Notes under the pieces: generated by a model
Seen by the model: only the letters and a program-made list of their open reading frames with translations
What the model was told of the DNA's origin: nothing
Database searches by the model: none
Shown here: one piece after another, positions 1-5,183 of the stretch
How the letters are laid out: each line of letters starts with the position of its first letter
Position numbering within the stretch: the stretch's first letter is position 1
Assembly: GCA_024691665.1 (NCBI GenBank)
Contig: JAILNJ010000090.1
Location: forward strand, 1-6,037
Source: Gammaproteobacteria bacterium
GTDB lineage: Bacteria; Bacillota_I; Bacilli_A; Izemoplasmatales; UBA1188
DNA: 6,037 bases
Direction of reading: 5' to 3'
Position numbers and translations under genes: made by a program

Positions 1-167
1 TAGATGATGTATTTAGTGAGCTTGATGAGTTGAGACAAGCTAAGTTACTAGAAGTGTTAGTAAAAAATAGTCAAATTTTTATAACTACTACTAATATTGA
101 TAGTATAAGCGATGAAATGAGAAAGCAAAGTAATATTATTAAGGTTGAAAAAGGAGAAAATGTATGA
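1..167 (+). CDS. recF: RecF C-terminus (partial, 5' end outside window)
   Basis: This is the last 54 codons of RecF, the SMC-like ABC ATPase that binds DNA at gaps and helps load RecA in the RecFOR pathway. The frame is open from base 3 to the TGA at 165-167. The first visible residues, DDVFSELD, are the end of the Walker B motif (the acidic pair) followed by the D-loop. About 20 residues later QIFITTTNID matches the conserved segment after Walker B, where RecF proteins typically read FxTTT. The rest of the protein, including Walker A and the signature motif, lies upstream of the window. Its stop overlaps the gyrB start as ATGA, which indicates translational coupling. No remB/yaaB-type gene separates it from gyrB, unlike B. 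subtilis. The assignment rests on the motif plus its position directly before gyrB-gyrA. Another ABC ATPase is very unlikely in this context. Confidence 0.93.
   Translation, partial: DDVFSELDELRQAKLLEVLVKNSQIFITTTNIDSISDEMRKQSNIIKVEKGENV
151..156 (+). promoter_or_regulatory. Ribosome binding site of gyrB
   Basis: AAGGAG lies 7 nt upstream of the ATG at 164, inside the last recF codons. It is the only good Shine-Dalgarno sequence near the 5' end of gyrB. It therefore supports the long form of GyrB with its acidic extension, rather than a start closer to the conserved ATPase domain. Confidence 0.85.
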
Positions 168-2275
168 GTATTTTCGAGGAAGACGACAAAAAATTAACAA
201 ATGAAGAAGCAAAAATCTTAGAAGAAGATAATGATGAGGTAAAAGAAGGTAAAATTACCAAATCAGCTGAAGATGAAGCTAAAAGTGATATTAAAGTCGA
301 TGATTCTTTCGATGAAGTAACAAAAGAATCCACAATAGACGCAGAACATAACGCTGGAAGTTCATCTGAAAGCTATGGAGCTTCAAATATCCAATTACTA
401 GAGGGCTTGGAAGCCGTTAGAAAGCGTCCTGGTATGTACATTGGTTCTACAGGACCTCGTGGATTGCACCATTTGGTATGGGAAATCGTCGATAACTCTA
501 TTGACGAGGCTTTAGCTGGATATTGTACTCATATAGAAGTTGAAATATTACCTGATAACCGTATTAGAGTTACCGATAATGGACGTGGTATCCCAGTTGA
601 TATCCATCCAAAGACTCATAAGTCTGCAGCGGAAGCGGTTTTTACTATTTTGCATGCTGGTGGTAAGTTTGATGGTAGTTCTTATAAGGTAAGTGGAGGT
701 CTACATGGTGTAGGTGCCTCTGTAGTTAACGCATTAAGTACTCATTTAAGAGTTGAAATTCATAAAGATGGAAAAATATATGAACAAGAGTACCAAAGAG
801 GTCATACAATGTATGATTTAAGACAAATTGGTGTTACTAAAAACCATGGAACTCGTGTTGAATTTAAACCAGATGGTGAAATATTCAAAGAAACTACTGT
901 TTATGACTTCGAAACACTACGTGTTCGTCTCCAACAGTGTGCTTTCTTGAATAAAGGATTAAAAATCACTTTAAGTGATCGAAGAAATCCTGATGATATT
1001 AAGACTGTAGTATACCAATATGAAGGTGGTATCAAACAATACGTTGAATATTTGAATAAGAGTAAGACTCCAATTCATCCTCAAATCATATATGTTAGTG
1101 GAAAAGCTGAAAATATTGAGGTTGAAGTAGCTTTACAATATACTGAAGAATACACAAGCAATATTTATTCTTTCATTAATAATATATATACACCTGAAGG
1201 TGGTACACATGAAGAAGGATTTAGAATTTCTTTAACGAGAATGCTAAATAACTATGGAAAGAATAATAATTTATTTAGAAAAGATGAAAGCTTTAGTGGT
1301 GATGACGTGCGTGAAGGATTAACTGCTATTATTAGTTGTAGACATCCTGATCCTCAATTTGAAGGTCAAACTAAGGCTAAATTAGGTAATACTGAAGTTA
1401 GAAGAATTACTTCGCAAATACTTTCTGATGGTTTAGACATATTTTTGGCCGAAAACCCTCAAGATGCGAAAGCAATTATTGAAAAAGCAGTACTAGCTAG
1501 TAGAGCGAGACTTGCTGCTAAGCGTGCTAGGGAAGCAACTAGACGTAAAAACCCATTAGATAGTTTAGGTTTTGCATCTAAACTAGCCGATTGCAGAAGT
1601 AAAGACCCTTCTATTAGTGAAATATACATAGTCGAGGGAGATTCTGCCGGTGGATCAGCTAAAAGTGGTAGAGATAGTGAATATCAAGCTATTCTTCCAC
1701 TTCGTGGTAAGGTTTTAAACGTTGAAAAGGCTCGACTTGAAAGAGCGTTAGGAAATAATGAAATTATTTCCATGATTCAAGCTTTTGGTACTGGTATTGG
1801 TGATGAATTTGATATTGAAAAAGCAAGATATCATAAAGTTATAATAATGACCGATGCCGATGTCGATGGTGCACATATTAGAACGTTACTTTTAACTTTA
1901 TTCTATAGATTTATGAAGCCATTAATTGAAAATGGTTATGTTTATATTGCACAACCTCCACTATATAAGATTACTCAAGGTAAGAGAGTGGAATATGCAT
2001 ATACTGATGAAGAACTTCAAAAAATATTGGAGACATTCTCTAATACTAAAGTTTCAAAACCTTTATTACAACGTTATAAAGGACTAGGAGAGATGAATCC
2101 AGAGCAACTTTGGGAAACTACTATGGATCCTAAGAATAGAACTTTACTTCAAGTAAATTTACAAGACGCTATCGAAGCGGATACAATATTCAGTATGTTG
2201 ATGGGTGATGATGTTGAACCACGTCGTGAATTCATTGAAGAAAATGCTGTATATGTACAAAACTTAGACGTATAG
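164..2275 (+). CDS. gyrB: DNA gyrase subunit B (type IIA topoisomerase ATPase subunit), with acidic N-terminal extension
   Basis: GyrB supplies ATP hydrolysis and the TOPRIM metal site for gyrase (A2B2), which introduces negative supercoils. The conserved protein starts near residue 75 (IQLLEGLEAVRKRPGMYIG). The GHKL ATPase follows, with E107 (catalytic base, E. coli E42), N111, D138, RGIP at 141-144 and the glycine-rich GGLHGVGASVVNAL at 178-191. The transducer QTK loop is at 402-404. The TOPRIM domain shows EGDSAGG at 491-497, PLRGK at 512-516 and the metal-binding DADVD at 564-568. The tail carries YKGLGEMNP at 638-646. There is no Gram-negative insert in the TOPRIM region. At 703 aa it is about 60 residues longer than usual for Firmicutes. 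The excess is residues 1-70, with about 24 Asp/Glu against 9 Lys. The ATG start is chosen because AAGGAG precedes it, it overlaps the recF stop, and the next in-frame ATG (M91) lies inside the ATPase core. GyrB rather than ParE is supported by recF and gyrA as neighbours. Confidence 0.98.
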   Translation: MSIFEEDDKKLTNEEAKILEEDNDEVKEGKITKSAEDEAKSDIKVDDSFDEVTKESTIDAEHNAGSSSESYGASNIQLLEGLEAVRKRPGMYIGSTGPRGLHHLVWEIVDNSIDEALAGYCTHIEVEILPDNRIRVTDNGRGIPVDIHPKTHKSAAEAVFTILHAGGKFDGSSYKVSGGLHGVGASVVNALSTHLRVEIHKDGKIYEQEYQRGHTMYDLRQIGVTKNHGTRVEFKPDGEIFKETTVYDFETLRVRLQQCAFLNKGLKITLSDRRNPDDIKTVVYQYEGGIKQYVEYLNKSKTPIHPQIIYVSGKAENIEVEVALQYTEEYTSNIYSFINNIYTPEGGTHEEGFRISLTRMLNNYGKNNNLFRKDESFSGDDVREGLTAIISCRHPDPQFEGQTKAKLGNTEVRRITSQILSDGLDIFLAENPQDAKAIIEKAVLASRARLAAKRAREATRRKNPLDSLGFASKLADCRSKDPSISEIYIVEGDSAGGSAKSGRDSEYQAILPLRGKVLNVEKARLERALGNNEIISMIQAFGTGIGDEFDIEKARYHKVIIMTDADVDGAHIRTLLLTLFYRFMKPLIENGYVYIAQPPLYKITQGKRVEYAYTDEELQKILETFSNTKVSKPLLQRYKGLGEMNPEQLWETTMDPKNRTLLQVNLQDAIEADTIFSMLMGDDVEPRREFIEENAVYVQNLDV

Positions 2276-2280
2276 GACGG
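2274..2280 (+). promoter_or_regulatory. Weak ribosome binding site of gyrA overlapping the gyrB stop
   Basis: AGGACGG begins within the gyrB stop codon (TAG at 2273-2275) and ends 8 nt before the gyrA ATG at 2289. It is an imperfect Shine-Dalgarno, weaker than those of gyrB and serS. Its overlap with the stop suggests that gyrA translation relies partly on ribosomes finishing gyrB, which would keep the two subunits near equal amounts. That last point is inference. Confidence 0.6.
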
Positions 2281-2288
2281 ATTATAAT

Positions 2289-4970
2289 ATGGCTAATGAT
2301 GAAGAAAAGAAATATACAATAGAAGATGAAACTGAAAATACTGAAACTGAAGTAGATGAAGAACAAGAAAATTCTGAAGAATCATCTAATGAAGAGGTTG
2401 AAGAAGTTACATTTTCAGAAGAAGACTTAAAAAATGGACATCATAGTGGTGGAGTTAGAGAAGTTGACTTAGCTAAAGAAATGAAAACATCATTCTTAAG
2501 CTATGCAATGAGTGTTATCGTATCTCGTGCTATTCCTGATGTAAGAGATGGAATGAAACCGGTTCATAGACGTATAATGTATGGTATGAACGAATTAGGT
2601 GTATATTGTGATAAACCATTTAAGAAATCTGCTCGTATCGTTGGTGACGTTATGGGTAAGTACCACCCTCATGGTGATACTGCTATTTACGAATCTATGG
2701 TTCGTATGGCCCAAGATTTTAGTTATAGATATCAATTAGTAGATGGACATGGTAATTTTGGTTCAGTCGATGGTGATGGCGCAGCTGCTATGCGTTATAC
2801 TGAGGCTAGAATGAGCAAAATCGCTATGGAATTACTTAGAGATTTGAATAAAAATACTGTAAACTTCATTGATAACTATGATGGTTCTGAACAAGAACCT
2901 GAAGTACTTCCTAGTAAGTTCCCTAACATCTTAGTCAATGGTGCTATGGGTATCGCTGTAGGTATGGCTACTTCTATTCCACCTCATAACTTAACAGAAG
3001 TTATAGAAGGATTACTTGCTTTAATTAAAAATCCTGATATTTCTATTGAAGGTTTAATGACTTACGTTAAAGGGCCTGATTTCCCTACTGGTGGTATCAT
3101 TATGGGATTAAGTCAAGTACGTAAAGCTTATTTAACTGGTAGTGGAACTATCACTATTAGAGCGAAATGTGAGATAAAAGAACTTGAAAAAGGTAAAAGT
3201 AGTATTATAGTTACTGAAATTCCATATCAAGTTAATAAGAGAAGATTAATTGAACGTATAGCCGAGACTGTAAAAGATAAATTAATAGATGGAATTACTA
3301 ATATTCAAGATGAATCTAGTATGAAAGGAATGCGTGTTGTAATTGATTTAAGAAGGGATGTTAATCCTAATGTAATTTTGAACCAATTATATAAACATAC
3401 ACAACTTCAATTCAATTTTGGTATTAATACACTAGTTCTAGTTAAAGGACAACCTCGTGTATTAAACTTAAAAGAAGTTCTTCAATACTATCTAGAACAT
3501 CAAATTGAAGTAATTACTAGAAGAACACAATATGATTTAGATAAAGCCAAAGCTAGAGCCCATATCGTTGAAGGATTATTAGTTGCTTTAGCTGATATCG
3601 ATGCTGTAGTTAAATTAATTAAGGAATCTCGTACTACTGAAGCTGCTCAAGAAGGCTTAATGAGAGAATTCCACTTATCAGACTTACAAGCTAAAGCTAT
3701 TCTTGATATGAAATTACAAAAGATTGCTTCACTTGAAGTTGATAAGTTGAAAGAAGAATATGCTGAGTTAAAGAAATTAATTAATGCATTAGATGAAATA
3801 TTGAAGAGTCACGCTAAGAAATTAGAAATAATAGTTCAAGAACTACAAAGCGTTAAAGAAAGATTTGGCGATGATAGACGTAGTGAAATTAGTTTAAGTG
3901 ATGAATTAGAGATTGAAGACGAAGATTTAATTCCAGTTGAAGATGTAATTATCACTGTAACTAATAAAGGATATGTAAAACGTATGACTGTTGATACATA
4001 TCGTGTTCAAAATCGTGGTGGTAAAGGTATTACTGGAGCTAAGATGGTAGATGAAGACTTTATTGAAAGGGTAATTTACACATCTAGCCATGATACTTTA
4101 TTATTCTTTAGTAATTTAGGTAAGATATATAAGTTAAAAGCATATCAAATCCCATATGCATCCAGAACTGCTAAAGGACTTCCTATAGTTAACTTATTAA
4201 ACTTCGAAGAAAAGGAAAAATTAGCTGCTGTTTTGAACGTAAATGAAAAAGAAGATACTGAAGGCTTCTTGATATTCGCTACTCGTCAAGGAATTATTAA
4301 GAAAACAGAAGTTTCTGCTTTCCAAAACATTCGTACTAACGGAATTAAAGCTATTTTACTAAATGACGGTGATGAATTATTTAAAGTAGCTCTTACTGAT
4401 GGCGAAAAAGATATCATTTTAGGTACATCATCAGGAAAAGCTATTAGATTCAGTGAAAGTGATATTCGTCCAATGGGAAGAATATCAGCCGGAGTTCGTG
4501 GTATAAAAGTTGAAGATGGATATCAAGTAGTTGGTATGGCTGTAGTTAATACAGATGGTGATGAAATAGTTATCGTTACTGATAAAGGATATGGTAAACG
4601 TACTAACGTTGATGCATTTAGAGTTCAAGTTAGAGGTGGTAAAGGCGTTAAAGCCTTGAACTTAACTGCTAAGAATGGTAATTTAGCTTCACTTCTTACT
4701 GTAAGAGGTGACGAAGACTTGATGGTTGTAACTGATAAGGGCATGATCATAAGAACTCACTTAGACCAAATCTTAACTATCGGTAGAGATACACAAGGTG
4801 TAAGAATCATTATGCTTAACGAAGGTCAAAAAGTAGCTAATATCGCTATTGTTCCTCGTAGTGAAGAAAATGATGAACAAAATGGTGATGAAATCTTTGA
4901 TGATGAATACGAATTAGATTTAGATTATCAATTTATTGATGAAAATAATGAGAATAAAAATAATGAATAA
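2289..4970 (+). CDS. gyrA: DNA gyrase subunit A (DNA breakage-reunion and wrapping subunit), with acidic N- and C-terminal tails
   Basis: GyrA cuts and rejoins DNA and wraps it through its C-terminal pinwheel; with GyrB it forms gyrase. The conserved core begins near residue 57 (REVDLAKEMKTSFLSYAMS). The winged-helix region holds HPHGDTAIYE (126-135), and AAAMRYTE places the catalytic tyrosine at Y170 (E. coli Y122). A coiled-coil arm spans roughly 405-525. The C-terminal domain starts near 550 with the GyrA box QNRGGKG (574-580), the mark of a true gyrase A rather than ParC. A second close copy, QVRGGKG, is at 780-786, and degenerate blade repeats lie near 629, 684, 734 and 836. At 893 aa it is longer than B. 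subtilis GyrA (about 820). The excess is an N-terminal stretch of about 47 residues with 22 Asp/Glu in the first 46, plus an acidic Asn-rich tail from about 858. The quinolone-pocket positions are T131 and E135. The next in-frame ATG (M65) falls inside the conserved KEMKTSF segment, so the annotated start stands. Confidence 0.98.
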   Translation: MANDEEKKYTIEDETENTETEVDEEQENSEESSNEEVEEVTFSEEDLKNGHHSGGVREVDLAKEMKTSFLSYAMSVIVSRAIPDVRDGMKPVHRRIMYGMNELGVYCDKPFKKSARIVGDVMGKYHPHGDTAIYESMVRMAQDFSYRYQLVDGHGNFGSVDGDGAAAMRYTEARMSKIAMELLRDLNKNTVNFIDNYDGSEQEPEVLPSKFPNILVNGAMGIAVGMATSIPPHNLTEVIEGLLALIKNPDISIEGLMTYVKGPDFPTGGIIMGLSQVRKAYLTGSGTITIRAKCEIKELEKGKSSIIVTEIPYQVNKRRLIERIAETVKDKLIDGITNIQDESSMKGMRVVIDLRRDVNPNVILNQLYKHTQLQFNFGINTLVLVKGQPRVLNLKEVLQYYLEHQIEVITRRTQYDLDKAKARAHIVEGLLVALADIDAVVKLIKESRTTEAAQEGLMREFHLSDLQAKAILDMKLQKIASLEVDKLKEEYAELKKLINALDEILKSHAKKLEIIVQELQSVKERFGDDRRSEISLSDELEIEDEDLIPVEDVIITVTNKGYVKRMTVDTYRVQNRGGKGITGAKMVDEDFIERVIYTSSHDTLLFFSNLGKIYKLKAYQIPYASRTAKGLPIVNLLNFEEKEKLAAVLNVNEKEDTEGFLIFATRQGIIKKTEVSAFQNIRTNGIKAILLNDGDELFKVALTDGEKDIILGTSSGKAIRFSESDIRPMGRISAGVRGIKVEDGYQVVGMAVVNTDGDEIVIVTDKGYGKRTNVDAFRVQVRGGKGVKALNLTAKNGNLASLLTVRGDEDLMVVTDKGMIIRTHLDQILTIGRDTQGVRIIMLNEGQKVANIAIVPRSEENDEQNGDEIFDDEYELDLDYQFIDENNENKNNE
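4936..4964 (+). promoter_or_regulatory. Candidate sigma-A promoter for the serS T-box transcript, inside the 3' end of gyrA
   Basis: TTGATG (4936-4941, 4/6 match to the -35 consensus) and AATAAT (4959-4964, 5/6 match to the -10 consensus) are separated by exactly 17 bases. The expected transcription start is about 4970-4972, which is where the first paired bases of the T-box Stem I begin. The boxes lie within the last codons of gyrA. The region is very AT-rich, so a chance match is a real possibility. The position relative to the leader is the main argument. Confidence 0.45.
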
Positions 4971-5102
4971 TCCGATGATATAGGATAAGTAAATACAAGA
5001 TTTATTAAGAGAGTTAGTGGACGGTGCGAACTAATTAAATCAAATATTGAAATCTACCTATTAGGATACAATTTAAAAAGAGAAAGACAATAGTCTTTAA
5101 GC

Positions 5103-5132
5103 AGGGTGGCACCGCGGAAAAAATTCGTCCCT
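5103..5132 (+). promoter_or_regulatory. T-box antiterminator
   Basis: AGGG (5103-5106) pairs with CCCT (5129-5132). The seven-base bulge TGGCACC (5107-5113) exposes UGGC for the tRNA acceptor end. The upper helix is GCGGA (5114-5118) with TTCGT (5124-5128), including two G-U pairs, closed by an A-rich loop. Bases 5128-5132 are also the first five of the terminator's left arm, so the two structures exclude each other, as required for the switch. Confidence 0.9.
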
Positions 5133-5170
5133 ACATATATAGATATTATTCTATTTATGTAGGGATTTTT
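5128..5170 (+). terminator. Intrinsic terminator of the serS T-box leader
   Basis: TCCCTACATA (5128-5137) pairs perfectly with TATGTAGGGA (5156-5165), a 10-bp stem. After one T-T mismatch, four further pairs follow (5139-5142 with 5151-5154), closing on an AT-rich loop. A run of five T follows at 5166-5170. It forms when the antiterminator is not held open by uncharged tRNA-Ser. It is the only intrinsic terminator seen after gyrA, so it may also stop transcripts coming from the gyrase genes. Confidence 0.92.
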
Positions 5171-5174
5171 ATAT

Positions 5175-5180
5175 GGAGGA
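5175..5180 (+). promoter_or_regulatory. Ribosome binding site of serS
   Basis: GGAGGA is a near-consensus Shine-Dalgarno, with 4 nt between GGAGG and the ATG at 5184. It lies 4 nt beyond the terminator T-run, so it is present only on readthrough transcripts. It fixes the serS start. Confidence 0.85.
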
Positions 5181-5183
5181 AAT

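Larger units (their letters stand above)
4971..5170 (+). promoter_or_regulatory. T-box riboswitch (tRNA-Ser responsive, specifier UCU) controlling serS
   Basis: This leader senses uncharged tRNA-Ser and switches between termination and readthrough. Stem I runs from about 4971 to 5066. Its basal helix is 4980-4984 with 5057-5061. The specifier loop carries AGTA (4988-4991) opposite GAA (5049-5051), the loop E pattern. The helix above it is 4992-4995 with 5045-5048, followed by 4999-5004 with 5036-5041. Next come an AGAGAG bulge and the distal stem TTAGT/ACTAA (5014-5018 with 5030-5034), closing the conserved GGTG-type loop. The specifier is TCT (5053-5055, Ser) followed by the expected purine A5056. 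Stem III is AAAGAC/GTCTTT (5083-5088 with 5093-5098). The T-box core AGGGTGGCACCGCGG is at 5103-5117. The TGGC bulge would pair with GCCA-3', fitting the G73 discriminator of tRNA-Ser. Only about 16 nt separate Stem I from Stem III, so Stem II and the IIA/B pseudoknot appear absent. GATGA next to a TCC/GGA pairing at the base resembles a kink-turn, less certainly. Confidence 0.95.

Noticed and set aside
70..109. Possible gyrB promoter inside the recF end (TATAAG at 104-109)
   Set aside because: No acceptable -35 box at 16-18 bases upstream; a TATA-like hexamer is expected by chance in such AT-rich DNA.
139..333. Minus-strand open frame of 64 codons across the recF-gyrB junction
   Set aside because: It is antisense to the acidic gyrB extension; its Ser/Leu-rich content is just the complement of Glu/Asp/Lys codons, and it has no convincing RBS or family resemblance.
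4609..4650. Second GyrA-box-like motif (QVRGGKG, residues 780-786) as a duplication novelty
   Set aside because: GyrA C-terminal blades are repeats, and, as I recall, a similar QxRGGKG occurs in the same blade of B. subtilis GyrA, so this is ordinary for the family.
164..4970. Possibility that the pair is parE-parC (topoisomerase IV)
   Set aside because: A complete GyrA box (QNRGGKG) and recF immediately upstream identify gyrase.
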